DNA of 64,000 nt from Epinephelus fuscoguttatus (GCF_011397635.1 NC_064760.1:31081856-31145855), one strand, 5' to 3'; counted from the stretch's first letter, positions 1-13,364 are shown. Numbers and translations are program-made. The notes: generated from the sequence alone by a model not told the origin.

Positions 1-299
1 GAACTGAGGCTGTAGTGAGGATGATGCATCGATGCTTATTCTCATTAATGCATGATCGTTATAATGCATGGCTGAACTTGGTGCACTCTGCTGCATAATT
101 TACAGTTAATAAATAATTTTAGAGTTATTGAGTAACATGCGGTATCGACTAACATCAGTTTAAATGCCTTGTAAACACAAAATGTGTTTTACATGCCCTC
201 TAACCACAGTAAAAATGCTAAATTTGATTTTTTTTTCCCAGTGTAGACAGTGTATCTGTTTTGTACTAAAACATTCAGGATTACGTTTATTTCTATTCA

Positions 300-745
300 A
301 GAGTTTCAAGATTCAAGACTGATTCACACCGTACAATGAAATTCTTAATAGCCAGTCTCCCTTCACACAGAACAATAATAAAATTTGAATTAAATTACCT
401 AAGAATTAAAACGCAATAAAAGTAAAGTGCACTATGCCTCATGGAAATGTAGCAAGAAGTAAGTTTAAGTCAAAGCAGTCGGGTGGGGGTTGACACTCCT
501 GTAGTGTCTGCCTGATGGCAGAAGTGTTCAGACTGTAGTTGGGGTGTGTACTGTCTTTGATAATGTTGACCCTGCTGTTGTAAATGTCCTGAATGGAAGG
601 GAAGGCTGCTCCTAAAATGAGTTGTGCAGCTTTTATCACGCGCTGGAGGAACTTCATGTCCTGAGCAGTACAGTTTCCATCCATCCGTACATCTGTAAAA
701 GTTGCCGAGGATATTGGTTGGCATGTCACCAGTTTATACAACACT
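300..745 (-). repeat. LINE 3' fragment (end of reverse-transcriptase ORF plus tail)
   Basis: On the minus strand, 439-744 encodes a stretch resembling the extreme C-terminal end of fish non-LTR retrotransposon polymerases: a FLQRVIKAAQLILG-like run, then SIQDIYNSR, then a NIIKDSTHPNYSL-like run. The usual family pattern is LQRVV-A-IIG, SL-DIY--R and I-KD-SHP. The presumed 3' tail lies at about 300-430 with a TTCAAGATTCAAG end, and a similar start is seen at 63183. The fragment is 5'-truncated, as is usual for LINEs, and lies left of the last visible gabrp exon, presumably in a gabrp intron. The exact family (L2/Rex-like) is not certain. Confidence 0.6.
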
Positions 746-1307
746 TAGTTGTGACACTTAGTTGTGTGACCCCTCAAATCCCCTTTGTCATATGTGTCCC
801 CCCCAGTGTTGTAATGAACCCTACGGCATCAACCAGCTGTGCTCATATGACATCAGCCAGTGCCACGAGGTACTATCTGGTCAAGCTGTTAACTCACAGG
901 AATCAAACATGCCACCAAAGTGACTGTCAACAGACCCTTATTTCACTGGTTGCACAATAAATGGAAAATACAGATAAATGTACGTGCTGTAAAGTAGCTG
1001 GCCTGTGGTAACGTGTACACAAAGTAGCAAGCTATTGTGTAGGAATGCCTATGTGTTACCTGTTGCCTCATATGTGCTGCAGAATCATAGCTGTGTTGAT
1101 ATTCATTACAACAGCTCTCCCTCTCATGTGCTGATGTTTAAATGAATGGCACTCAAATACATTTAATCTTTCTGACCGTATTGAGTCTGTGAGGTGGGAT
1201 GTGAAAAGGTCGTAAATAATATCCTACAATGAATTAATAATGTGGAATACACCATCATCATTACACTTTCACCTCTGATAAAATGCAGTAAGAGATCTGG
1301 TACTGAC

Positions 1308-4300
1308 CGATACAGGTCCTGGCTGGGACGGAGGACTGGCTGATCCAGAAAGAGACCCAGGAGAGAACCACCAGCAGAATGGAGGGAACGTACGTCTCCA
1401 AGATGAAGAACAGCACGTTTCTACGCAATGCAAAATGCAGCACCAGCTTGGGGTATTGTCCTGTATGAGGAGACACAAACAGACACAGCTTTATTACATT
1501 TGTGCTCTCACATATAACTCCACATGTGAGGGGGACTGTGGGAGATGTAGTGTCCTACCTGTCTCATACACAGCCTCTGACACTGATGTATAGTAGCTCT
1601 CTACGCTGTACTGAGCCAGCCGCAGAATGTCAAGACCCTTCACTGAGTCATTCCCTCTGGTCCAATAGAACACCACATCCTGCAGGTTGTAGCCCCCTGA
1701 CACACACACACACAACGGTTTATAGTTAAAGTTGAATGAATGATCTGCTTAAAATAACAGTGTCAGTTTGATACTCACTACACTGATGATGAAAATGGTG
1801 ATGGTGATGATGAGATGATGGTGATGTATGTCCATCTACACACTTGATGGAGTGGAGGGTTCACACAGGTACTCACAGCTCTCCAGCTGCAGGGTGCACT
1901 CCTGTCTGTCCATGGGATACTTGGTCAGGTCCATGTTGCAGGCGATGGTAGCCGTGATGCTGTTGTGCATTCATAACAAGATCATTAGAACAACTCCCTC
2001 CAACACACTGTTACTCCTTTGATGTCGGACAGGGCAGTTAATAACCAGAGAACACAAAGAACTTTCCTCCCTGAGCAACAACGGAAAGAACAAAGACTCA
2101 TATCCAAAGTGTCAGACATTTCTGCATCTGATGCATTAATTATGTATAAGACTTGGAATTTGCTGACAGTTTCTGAGCACTAGAATCAAAATTATTTAGA
2201 TGATGTATTGCTTACTGAAGAACATCAGTGTTCTATTTCTATACAAAGCAAAATATGCCAATAATATTTTTAAAAAACAACTGACAAACATGGATCTGTA
2301 CAACATAACTATTATATAAAATGTTTTCCCTCTAATCAAGAAGAATAAGGAACATCTTGCACAACACTGCCCTTTCTGTCCTCAGTAAAGCTTTCCAGTC
2401 ATAATAAAGTTTTATATCAGTGTGACATGACAGATTAGACATCAGAACAAATTTTGACTGTGGCCACAGGCAACGAATTTTCCCCACCACAATCTGAACT
2501 GTTTGAAGGGTAGAAAAAACAGTAATTTCAGTGGCATTCCCTTGAGTTATATGACTGAGCGATGATACATAAGTGCTCTTTTTTCTTCCTGTCTTTTTTT
2601 AGCCAAACCAAAGGCCAATTCACGGTTGATTACCACAACAATCATGAAAACAGCATGAAAAAAATCTCAGTAGATTTTTTCTTCCTCGCCTTTCTCTTTT
2701 CATCTCCCTACATTTCCTTTCATTTTAACCTCTTCCAGCTCAGCAGAATCTGAAAAGCTCACGGGCAGGAGTATCAAATGATCAAATGTCAGCGACTGTT
2801 GAATCAATAAACATAAACCTGTACCGTAGGGCATAGAGAACTGTTCCATTGCTGAAGATGCGTATGAGGCGGTTTTCCACCGTGACGTCATGCAGGAAGG
2901 AACGTTTGGAGTCGGGGATGAAGGTGTCAGGGATCCACAGCAGTGACACGAGGCGTCCGTCCACACTGACGCTCTCATTTCCAGGGAACACCAGCCTGGA
3001 GTCACGCCAGCGCTGACGGAGGAAGATGGTCGCAGTGTAGTCCTAAGAAGATATTGTAAAGAAGACTTCTAGTCATTTATTTGTTTCTTCAGTCACTTAT
3101 TCAACCCAGTGGCCCCCAGAAATTTTGCTTGGCCCAATATGGCCACTGAAAATCTTGGGGTGGCCAAAACCTAAAACCATATCTGAGTTTCAGGACTTCC
3201 ATTATGTTGTTGTAGTACAGTTGTATAAAGGTTAGTCATAAACTATCGTAAAACTTCAATTAAACACCTAGTCCCTTTTACTAGCCTTGTGTGGCTACAC
3301 AATTTGACAAATAAACGCCTGTCACAATTAGAGGCCTGCTCTGGTTACCAAGAAGTTCTTCGGATGTATAAAACCAGGTTGTTGGCTACCTCAAATTATG
3401 CGTCCATTCCTGGATTACCCTGTAAATTATTCATATTCCTTCAGTTCTTACGTAAGAGTCCTTAGATCAAAAGAATCAGAAGTGTTCTTCATAGAAATTA
3501 ACACAAGTTGTGAGTTTTGTTTTAACAGGATTGAGTGATGTTGTGTTGGTATGCCGGGTGCCGTAACCCCCAAGTGCCATAACTTATTTTATTCATACTG
3601 GATTAAATAAACAATTTGATTGTCTTTCCCATTTTTGTTGTGCAACAGTTTTGTTTGAAAGGAATTAAAGGCCTGTCGATTTCAGTGATTCAAGCAAATA
3701 ATAGCCCGGGCTATTAATTGAAGTTTTACATTATGTCAAAATGAGGGTTAAAGAATCGCATACTGATGTGCCTTGGTTTCTTGTTTTAGAGTTGATGTTA
3801 CTAATTATCTGATGTGACTAATAATAGTACAGTTGACATTATGAGTTCCACAACAATTCTGTTTTAATGTGTTATGTGTCATGTTTTAGGTGGGTCACTG
3901 TTCTTCAAAAGGCTGGTCGTCCTTTTCCTTAAAAGGACAAATAAACAGCTTTAATTTGACAGAAAACACTGATTGTTAGACACACAATGTTTACTGGAAG
4001 CTAACCCACTAAAGTTTAAAAACACCTCAACAAGGCAAGTCCTGCACTGGGTCTGGTACCTGTGGGTACCCGTCAGGTGACTGGCAAAAAAAAAGTGATT
4101 TGCGGGTGGAATTTTGTCTTAATTTTATTTCTGGTTTCAGTTCTGGGTGAAAAAGGAACATGTGCGTTAGATTTTGCATGTTAGATGATAAATATATTTA
4201 AATAAAATGAGAATAATAATAATTTAATGGAATGTTTTCACATTTTAATCCTCTGATCACTGACTTTGTGTCTTGCCTCTGTCCTCTGCACTAACTGGTT

Positions 4301-5301
4301 CATAAGAGCTGCTTCAATCAGGTGTGTTTCTGACAGGTGTATTAACTGTGGAGATATGCTGCTCAGTATAATGGGAATAAGCAAAAAAAAAATCATCATT
4401 TAAATTGTGTTTCCCAAATTACCTTTGTTTTAAAGTTTGTTATCTTTACATGCATGAAATGGCTCAGAATGATCAATTTAAACACACCCCCTAACAGAAA
4501 TATTTGAACAGCGCATGGTTATTATACAATTTGCATTTTCAGGTTGGGCCTCAAATCTTGTGTTGGCCGGTTGGGTTGTGGAACTTATTGGTTATTAGTG
4601 TGGGTGGCGGGGCCGGTGCAGTATTGTATGCTGGGATTGTAGTCTTGAAAATCAGACCTGTGCAGGACTCGGAGGCCTTCAATTATTTTTGCAAGAAGAA
4701 ATGTGTGTGTGTGTGTATGTGGGGGGGTTGTGCAGTTATTGTGTAAGGGTGGCCCTGGCCAGCCCCTGGTGGCGCCATTGATTCACCCACTGACACATAG
4801 TAGGAAGATTGGTGTACCATATTGATTTCAGAGATGGCATCAATGCTGGCGATGTCAAGACTCATTCCAATTTCCACAGGACCCTCTGTCAAACACAGAA
4901 ATTACATTTTTGCATGAACCAACACTTGAACTCAATTACATGTATAAATTCTTTATGAAGCTCAAGCCTACCATTGAAATTAGGTCTGAGGTAGCGGTTG
5001 TATCCTTTCATCAGCTTCTGAATCGTGGGCTGAAGCTGAGAGCCGTTCCATTCGCCCCAGTGGTTGCTAGAAAACGTACATCCACTGATGACAATAAAGA
5101 GAGATGGAAAAGAAATAAGGCAGGAAACGGGTCATAAAAGTTGTACGAGAACATACATCAACCTAAGGCATTGCATTTTCAGTCAATAAAGATCAGTGTT
5201 AGCATGTGTTCTCAACCCTGTACATGAGTGTTGAACCTCAGCTCTCACCCCTGTGTGACGGTCAGGCAGAGGGTCAGTAGCGTGTGCAGCTGGACAGACA
5301 T
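1308..5301 (-). CDS. gabrp: GABA-A receptor subunit pi, exons 1-7 (3' half outside window)
   Basis: Subunit of a pentameric GABA-gated chloride channel; the pi subunit is typical of epithelia. Coding exons on the minus strand: 5249-5301, 4972-5084, 4818-4885, 2825-3042, 1877-1959, 1559-1696, 1308-1460. All have AG/GT borders and matching phases, giving 275 residues so far. The 68, 83, 138 and 153 nt exons have sizes typical of the GABA-A family. Residues 1-17 look like a signal peptide. The ligand-binding domain includes [13 protein letters not shown] and [20 protein letters not shown]. The Cys-loop cysteines are 158 and 172, with 13 residues between. M1 is about residues 238-262 ([20 protein letters not shown]), followed by SVPARTCIG. 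This wording fits pi better than the alpha, beta or gamma subunits. M2-M4 were not found at 1-1307, so intron 7 runs off the left edge. The start is the only ATG followed by a hydrophobic leader. Confidence 0.93.
1788..1828 (+). repeat. GATGGT-type simple repeat
   Basis: Imperfect GAT/GGT triplet run inside the intron between gabrp exons 5 and 6. Confidence 0.7.
3229..3748. repeat. Interspersed repeat family A, copy 1 (uninterrupted)
   Basis: About 520 bp in gabrp intron 3 that aligns by eye, over its length, with 45628-46840. Shared landmarks are the block around GGATGTATAAA, the GTTTTAACAGGAT block, GTTGTGTTGGTATGCC, and the AAATAATAGCC / GGCTATTAATTGAA end. No coding capacity was seen. 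This copy lacks the 587-bp insertion present in the second copy and so preserves the empty target site at 3519-3526. Confidence 0.8.
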
Positions 5302-8300
5302 TGTGGACCAGCGGACAGAGGTCAGCAGCTGTGCTAGGGGAGATGCAACACACAAAAACACGACCACAAATTATTCCTCCTGCACATTTACATTACGTGG
5401 GATAACACTGTTTCACCATAGGGTGGCAGCAGCTAACTGAATGTGATCCCAAACCTCAGGGGAAACGTGCAGCACGCTGTCACCCTTTGATGTGATAAAA
5501 CTGTGCCATCTCTCGGCCTGCCCTCATACTTGTGAAAACGTGGCGGAAACTTGTATTGATTTCTTCCTCTGTGTCCCATGAATACACAAGTAGCTACTTA
5601 AGAATACACAAAGAGATAAAGACAGCGTCTAGATAAGACATGAGTGCACCTACCTACTTTTTATACATGCACACATGCTTGTTTTTGTGTGTTTCTAGCA
5701 CATAAGTGTGTCGCACAAACTGTCATCTGCAGATATATGTGGCTGCGACCTCATGGTTTATTCACAAAGCCCCCTCCACTGATCACTAATCCAGTCTCTT
5801 AACTCATCAAGGATTCCCCGTTGTCTAGTTGTTACTCACCCTTCTCCTCCTGCAGATACATCTCACTGTCTGTAATAGATTGCAGCTCTCCTTACATCTC
5901 ACTTTCATCCACATCATCTGAATCCATCATTCGTGTGTTTATGTTCTCATACATGTTGACATGTTCCCAGGACCTCAGCAAAGCATTTCCATTGAATATT
6001 CAATGTATTATTTACACAGCGCTGCCATTATAAATGATGCTCCATATGAACACTATGTGGCCACAGTGGAAGTAAACGAGCCACACAATGTTATTAGGTT
6101 GTTTTTCCACACTTACCAGTTGATGATTAATTCATGCCAGCACATTTATGTTTTCATTCATGTTTTTGTTTACCGCTTTGTAGCTCAGACTAAAGTCTCA
6201 CATGATTATTTGTCTTGTTTTATGCATGCCTCTATGGGTCCAAATAAGCATCGCCTAAATACAGAATATTTGGCTTCATCTCTTTGTTTCCTTTCTTTAA
6301 ATTCAGTGAATTTAATTTAATAATCTGTGCATGCACATCCAACAAAATATTTATCTTTGAATTTCATTTTTTTAAAACCATAAAAAAACACTCTCCCTGT
6401 TTTTTTTTTTACATGCACACATTTCCTCACTCTCAGGTTTGGTCTCATCATGCCCCTCTCTTCCTCCTACCTGTTTCAGTCCTCTGGTTTTCCACCTCAG
6501 GTCACTCCTCTTCTCTTTGTTTCCTCCCCCACTCTCCCAAATGTTCTGAGTGGCTGAGATTTCTCTCCTTCTTCACTTACTTCTGGTTATATCCCAGTGT
6601 TCCTTCCATCTACCAATAAACCACTGTTGCTCCTATCATTTGGTCCCGCTGTGTGGGCTAGTGTTGGTTGTTTTACTGTTTGTGCATCTCCCTCTGTCTC
6701 TCTGCACAGCTGTATTCATCTCCCAACAGAGCCTCTGTGCACCCCCCCCCACCTCCTCCCCCTCCTCCTCCTCCTCCCAGCCTCCCTCTCTCTCTCCCTT
6801 TCTGTTTATGCCACTCACCCTCTCATTTGTGCTGCATCTCTCTCCCCTTCTTTTTTTCACTGCCCCCCACCTCCACACACACACACACACACACACAGGC
6901 ACACAGTGCTGGATGCACACACACATGCATCCAGTTTGATCCACCGTATCACTTCTTTTCTTCCCCTCACTCTCCTCCTCCCACACGTTCTCATACTTTC
7001 GGCCCTTAATCTCTATCTACCCCCCTCTCCTTCAATTTACACTGACACCGCACCTCCTTCTGGGCTCCAAAGCTCTCCCATGTCTCCCTCCTTCATTCCC
7101 TGTCCCTCCTCACCCTGAACTCCGTTCCCTTGCATTATTGTCATCATTTGAATTAGTTCCCTCTCAGCTCTGTCTCATATCTGTGTGTTCACTTCCATTA
7201 AATACCCATGTGGCTCCTGTCAAGATGAGCAACACATTTACTGTAAGCCTCCTTCTCTGTGTTTGCCTTTCATTAAAACCTTACTGAAAATAATGTCTTT
7301 CCTTCACTACTGTGGCTCACTCATCTTACCCTATAGCTGCAGCTGTCCACATTCTGGTCAATGAAAATGTGTTGAATGTCTTGATGTCGCTGCTGCTCAT
7401 TACTGGATATAATAACCAGGAGCAGAGTCCTAGTACCAGTAATGGTAATGATGATGATTATCCACACGCAGCTGTCAACAACAGCCCATAGACCAAAGCA
7501 CTTTTTTTGCTAAACGGTCAATCCTTCAGCTCCAGCACCAGTGACACGGGGTGATTAATCTGTATTTGCTCTTCCTTCCTTGAGATTCAGCTCTAATTAT
7601 ATAGCCTGACCTCCAACAGCCCAGTGGTGGAAGTTCTAGCATGTGTGAGAAAGCCTTGAGGGTATACAGCCTAATAATGTCTTATAAGATTACAGCAAAA
7701 GCAATGGACTTGCTGCACCCCATTGCTTCCCCAGCCTGTGTTCCCCAGTACTGACTACTGATGTTAACTGGTTGCTAACAAGGTGATATGTTCCCATCGC
7801 AAGCTATTTAGTGCATCAGTAACCTACTGTAGTCATAAAGCTCTTTTATTCTTAATTTCACACCCTGGTGGCTGTGTTCTTGGGTAAATAGTCTTTTTAC
7901 ATTTAACGATAATGATTAGGAGTGCTGTGAAATGAACATAGGATCATCTGATTTGCGCCCACCATGTGAATTGAAGTACACAGTCCCAGTCCCAATCTCT
8001 GACAGTGAAAGAGACAAATGGAGACGTTTGTCAAGCACCTGAGGGGGAGGATGTCACTGTTTGATCTGTGTGTTAGGGGGCTAATGAATAATTATAGTCA
8101 GCGATGCTGGAGCGGCAGACAACTCAGTGTTAGTCAGCATCCACCTGGCTGCCTCCGCCTGCCTGTTCTTTCACATCTTGCTGTGATTGAGTAGCCCACG
8201 TTTTCCTTTTATTTCTCTCACTGCTTGAAAGCTTGCAAAATCCGTGTATGTGTCCACCTGTCCATCCATCTTACAGCTTTATTAGCTGGCTCACATTTCA

Positions 8301-8400
8301 TATTTCTTTGCATCCTCTGACTATATCTGCCAGTTTTATGTTCCTGTATGGCTGCTGTCCTTGGTCAATTTAACCTAAATATCCTATCAAAATCACAGAT
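5302..8400. other. Gene-free stretch upstream of gabrp with pyrimidine-rich block
   Basis: No exon was recognised. It should contain the gabrp promoter and 5' UTR just right of 5301, but no clear TATA box was picked out. The part at 6420-7120 is strongly C/T-rich on the plus strand and creates long open frames of low complexity (Ser/Pro/Leu/Thr/His) that are not credible genes. Confidence 0.6.
6874..6897 (+). repeat. (CA)n microsatellite
   Basis: Twelve uninterrupted CA dinucleotides inside the pyrimidine-rich block. Confidence 0.95.
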
Positions 8401-8584
8401 GCTTCAGTATCCAGGCAGAATAGGTAGAATTGCTGGCCTGAGCCTGCCTTAGCCACCATAACTGGCATCAGCTGGTTAAAGCCATATAAAAACCTGGTAT
8501 TTCACTCCGCCTTTACGTTTGACAAGCAAATTCATGCAGTAGTAAAGACAGCTTTTTCCAACTGTGAGTCTGCACCATATCTAA

Positions 8585-9251
8585 AATCAAGCCATTGCTC
8601 TCCCTCAAGAACTTGGAGATCGTCACCCATGCCCGTTTAAACTACTGTAACTCTCTGTATACCAGTATTAGTCAATCCACTCTGTCCCGCCTCCAGCTGG
8701 TTCAGAACACCACTGCCAGACTCCTCACAGGTACCTGGACGAGAGACCATATCCCACCCGTTTTAGCCTCTCTCCACTGAAGACTGACTGGTTCACAATT
8801 GGCTTTAAGGTTCTCCTGTTTGTGTACAAAGCCCTTAATGGTCTAGCCCCATCCTACATCCCAGACCTCCTAACCCCTTATTCTACCCCCCAGGTCCCTC
8901 AAGTCAGCTCCAGGCTGTACCACGCTCCAGACTTAGCTCGGGGGTGATCGTGCCTTTGCTGTGTCTGCCCCCAAACTGAGGAACAGCATCCCCCTCCCAA
9001 TCAGATCTGCCCCCACCATTGACTCATTTAAGTCCAGGCTCAAAAACTACTTGTATTCATTAGCGTTTGAGTCCTCCTGATGTGGTTTTATCTGATGTCT
9101 GTGTGTGCTGTGTCTCTGAATGAATGAGCTGTGTACCTGACTGTTATGATGCCTCTCATGTGTGTGTTTTTAGCATCTTACTCCTTTTGTACAGCATTTT
9201 GGTCAACGTGAGTTGTTTAAAATCTGCTTCATAAATAAATTTGAGTTGAGA
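8585..9251 (+). repeat. L2-like LINE, 5'-truncated 3' end
   Basis: The plus strand encodes the last part of an L2-type polymerase: HARLNYCNSLY, then LSRLQLVQNTTARLLTGT, then RDHIPPVLASLH, and after a break FKVLLFVYKALNGLAPSYIP. It ends in the typical tail with TACAGCATTTTGGTCAAC followed by ATAAATAAATTTGAG at 9233-9247. The reading frame is interrupted: a stop falls where the family has the Trp of LHWLP, and at least one frame change is seen after it, so this copy is dead. The 5' limit is not sharp. Confidence 0.85.
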
Positions 9252-9339
9252 TGACTTGGGCCTCTGGATCTGGTTGCATCAGGTGTTCTTAAGTTGGGAC
9301 TTATACCTGTTAATAATGTTTACTAAGCAGAGGTTTCTC

Positions 9340-9355
9340 AAAAAAAAAAAAAAAA
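9340..9355 (+). repeat. Poly(A) run
   Basis: About 17 consecutive A, not clearly tied to the LINE end at 9251. Confidence 0.6.
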
Positions 9356-9564
9356 ATTCTTCTGTACAAAGAGCAGTTGTTTCTAAATATTAGTAATTGC
9401 CAGGTGAAACTGTTTAAGTAGTAGCAAACTGAATCAAGTGACAAAGCTAACGCTAGCTTTGTTGATATCCAAATTGAAATTGAGGAGTAAGAGACACGTC
9501 CTTAAAATGCTGTTTAATAATGATATAAATATGTATGTTTTTAAGTGGTTTTTAAGGCTGCTTA

Positions 9565-10150
9565 GCCTTACTGCCAATATTTCCTAGTGGCCACTTGTGG
9601 TATTGCAGCAACAAAAAATGTCCTGCGGCCCAAAAACACATTTTCCCCATAGGCCACCATTACAAAAGAGACGTCTGTAAAACTGTTGAGAGGACAACTT
9701 GAACTGCAGACAAGGTCAGTATGACTCTTTCTATTAGAAAGTTTTGATAAATGGGGGGTTATATCAGAAAAACTTCACTGGAGCCGAGAAAAGAGATTTT
9801 AAAAAATCTGTGACATCATCACAGTGTGAAGTCTAGGAGCTGAATAGGAACTCGCGAGTGGGGCCAGCATGAGAAACATTGCTGTGCATATCCAGGGTCC
9901 ACATACCGTGGACGTAAAACCAGAGGCTAGAGACTTCTTTGGGCGTATGCATCAGGCAAGCAATTCCACTGAAATGAACAGTCTGGGTGACAGCTGTCGT
10001 CTTGTCACCATGACACCCCGATAGAGCTGCTTCCTTCCATGTACACACTGAGGCACATGTCACCCTCACAGGTTACCTACAAGGCCACTGTCCTTAAAGG
10101 GGAAGAAGGGTGAGCCGGTAACAATAGGCACCATCTTGGGATCTGGTATC
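9565..10150. repeat. Probable teleost interspersed repeat, non-coding
   Basis: The text around AGGCCACCATTACAAAAGAG and the GTGGGGCCAGCATGAGAAAC block reads like a common non-autonomous fish repeat known to me from memory. No second copy was found in this window, so the call rests on recall and the limits are approximate. Confidence 0.4.
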
Positions 10151-12400
10151 TAGGTATTGTCATACATCTATGGTTTAAGTCACTTTACAGTAAAATACAG
10201 TAAAATTACAAAATGTTATATGGCAAAAGGGGAAAAAAGAAGACGAAAGGTCTATGGAACTCTGCTGGCAAAAATTAAAACCCATCCACTCAAAAAGAAC
10301 CTAAAAATAAAAATTTAAAAAAAGTTATAACCCATGAAACAAATGAACAAACCATGAAATAATAATCTGATTCAATGCTTTTTAACTTTTTGCCAGAAAG
10401 TGCCAGGGACCTTTCTTCTTCGTTGAACTTGTGCGCTACCAAAGAGCACCTTCATCACACTAAAAACTCTAAACACTTCCTTTAAACACTCATTCCTTTT
10501 TACCAAATATGATGCCATCCCAGTGAAGTCTGAATGACCAAATCATGTTGGTTAGCTAGCGCAATTGTTTATTTTCAACCCATTCTAAACTACATTTGCT
10601 AATGCTAACTCTGAAAACATTTCTCCATACATGCACGTCATAAAACAAAGTAATACTAGTCTAAAATTTTGGTAGAATTTTTTTTTTACATTTAATGAAT
10701 TATTTGACATCTTAACATTGATGCTACATATGTTTCCAACAATGATTTACCCATTGCTGAAATCTATGTTTATGTATGTACATGTTAAATGCTACGCTGC
10801 GGCACAATGATGCTTGTATCTCAGCCTCATTATGGTGCATGTATCACAAACTGTTCCCTATTGTCCAATCCTTACCTCATTTTTCATTTTAAATGCCATC
10901 AGTTATCCTTGGCTAACAGCTCCCCACTGCCACATGACCTTCCCTCAGCTGTGTGTCACTTATTTCCACTATTGCTTCATATATCTCACCTTTACAGCCC
11001 TCGGTTTCTGACTCACTCATCCATCCATCCATTTCACCCAAGAATTCCATAAAACATAGATGCACGCTGCATCCTCCCCAATCATCTTCTGTTCAGCCAA
11101 GAACACTTAATGCTGCACTTTGGTTTCTTTCCCATCAATCCCCTGTTGCATAACTATCTTTCTCTGAATCTTTGCCTCTCCCTTTTCGGCTCAATTTCTC
11201 TTTCTTTTTCTCTCTATGTCTCTCTATCATGCCGAATAAGCTTTTGACGACACCATGTTTCAAGTAATGTTCATGTCCAGAGCAGCACCATGAAATGGAA
11301 ACGTGATTTACTGTCATGTGACAAATGGAAATGTCACAGGACGGCTCACAAGACGGACAGTGATAAATCTCTCCTAAATGACTCTGACGGCTGCCATGTC
11401 CAGGAGGAACACGTATGAATTAATGTGACGTAGACTCTGGGCCGTGTGCGCTGGCCTCCGCTCTGAGCCAGCTGTCATATCACCCCATGACTGTTGAGTC
11501 CACAGGAAGTGGATAAAGTGTTTGCTGTTCTCTTTCTTCAGATACAGTGGACATGACATTGTAATTCAACATTTCTCTCAACTCTTTCTTTCCCAGAAGG
11601 TGTGCTCTCACAGGCGCTGCTGGCTTTTGCTCTGGGCTTTATCTGAGGCTTAAGGCATTTCTTCTTTTTAGACACTCCTCTCTTTTATCTCAGGTGTTTA
11701 TATATACTCCTGTCCTTGCACTTGTTGATCCCAGAGTATAAACTGATTTCAGTCCTGTCTCCCTTCTTTGGCACAGTAGAGTTTGAAGTTCCTGTCAGGC
11801 ACAGAACTCTCTTAAAGACTGTCTTACTATCGCCCCCCTACGCATCATTCCTCCTTTCATCTCTTTGCAGTCAAAGTTTCGGTGAAGTGTTTTTATCCCT
11901 TCCCTGCATATGATCACATGTGTGACATTAGCTGCCTGGTCCCTCAAGGACAGCATATTCACAAAAGTATAATTAAAATGCTTTGAAGACAACGTTCATA
12001 GAGCATGACACAGCATTCTGTTTGGGACTGGGAGCAGAAAGCCACCTGCAGGACTACTAACCACATCCGCATTTGGTGCATCAGTGAAAAAACTTATTAA
12101 AAGTAAAACCCCTAAGAGGATTAGAAACAACATCCTTAGAAATAAGATTAGATTAGAAGTAACCTCTGCATCTGACAGCCCCTGGTGGTTTGAATTGATT
12201 AGTCTAACTTAATGATAATAAACATTCAAAGTTGGTCTTATGTAAGCATTAGGCTGCACATTTACATATCACTGAATAAATGAATCAATACAGGTACAGA
12301 TCAACATACTTCCACTTCAGCAAAATACAAAAACACAGCATATTTTCTGGAACATCATGTGCTCTCTACTCTTCTTCTCTTTTTTTTTCTTCTAGTAGAT
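10150..12400. other. Intergenic, nothing recognised
   Basis: AT-rich non-coding DNA. Short open frames are present on both strands, but none shows family motifs or splice-site support. Confidence 0.5.
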
Positions 12401-12404
12401 TTTC

Positions 12405-12758
12405 TCCAAGGGTGTAGTAGTTAGCACTGTCACCTCACAGCAAGAGGGTTCCTGGTTCAATCCCAGTAGGGAGCCCTTCTGTGCGGAGTTTGCATGTTCT
12501 CCTTGTGTCAGAGTGGGTTTTCTCCAGGTACTCCAGCTTCCTCCCACAACCCAAAGACATGCAGGTTAACTAGTGACTAAATTGGCTGTAGGTGTGAATG
12601 TGAGTGTGAATGGTTGTCTGTCTCTATGTGTCAGCCCTGAGATAGTGTGGCGATCTGTCCAGGGTGTACCCTGCCTCTAGCCCACTGTCAGCTGGGATAG
12701 GCTCCAGCCCCCCCGCAACCCTCAAGAGGATAAGCAATTACGAAAATGGATGGATGGA
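12405..12758 (+). repeat. tRNA-like SINE-type repeat ending in (TGGA)n
   Basis: It begins near a TAGTAGTTAGCACTGTCACC block that resembles an A box, followed at 12454-12463 by GGTTCAATCC, a good B-box match. The body carries the very common fish phrases TTTGCATGTTCTCC and GCTTCCTCCCACA, and the GGGATAGGCTCCAGCCCC block near the end. It closes with TGGATGGATGGAT at 12748-12760. A partial reverse copy of the GGAGCCTATCCCAGCTGACAT part is seen at about 36425-36445. Confidence 0.75.
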
Positions 12759-12814
12759 TTTTCTCCAACTTGAGAATATGCTCAAAGAAACTGTGTGTAA
12801 GATTTAGGGACCTC

Positions 12815-13300
12815 AGTCCAAAGTCGTCGAAATCCGGTGCTTTGGCAGTGACTTGCGGCGTCAGAAACCAACGAAAACAGGCATCTTTTAATGTCGGCAT
12901 GATACACGGCCGGTTGCCATTATGGACACCCAGTGGCATCATGGGGAAATGTGGCAAGACAGGGATGAAAGTTAAGGTGGTGAGAGACCGAGTGGGGTGG
13001 ATGGGTCTGACAAACACTGACTTTTCAAAAGCCAAACTCTGTTCTTTATTCCTAAACCTAACCACATCAATTTACGGTGTTGTACCAATGTAGTGCGTTT
13101 TATTTTGAAAGAGACTCTATGTAAACGTTAAATTTCCTGTGAAAACGGAAGTGTATCTTGAAAGAAGAGAACTTTACATGGTGTCCCAGAACATCAACTA
13201 CCAACACACCCAGGTTACCTTGCAAGCTGTATGTGGATGTAGAAAGTCCATGACCAAAACGTCAATATGTGACGAGGTTGGAGTGAGAATGTGTTGAGCT
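12815..13300 (+). repeat. Interspersed repeat family B, copy 1
   Basis: Matches 17690-17895 and 45948-46534 by eye. Shared blocks include TTCCTGTGAAAAC, GAAGTGTAT-TTGAAA, the ACACACCCAGGTTACCTT region, GGATGTAGAAAGTCC and ATATGTGACGAGGTTGGAGTG, and the right end GAGAATGTGTTG. Non-coding and probably a non-autonomous DNA element; the best evidence for mobility comes from copy 3. Confidence 0.75.
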
Positions 13301-13364
13301 GTGAGGACTGCAGATTGCAACTAGCTAGATGAAACATTTCCACCTCAGGATTTCTTCAGTGTTA

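Noticed and set aside
1-1307. Search for gabrp exon 8 (M2/M3)
   Set aside because: No minus-strand sequence resembling the TTVLSMTTLMIGSR region was found, so the exon must lie beyond the left edge.
6597-7118. 173-codon plus-strand open frame
   Set aside because: Product of the C/T-rich tract; Leu/Pro/Ser/His low complexity, overlapping open frames in the other phases, no motif.
12405-12480. tRNA gene suggested by A- and B-box-like strings
   Set aside because: No cloverleaf could be traced; the sequence continues into a long repeat body with a TGGA tail, so a tRNA-like SINE head is the better reading.
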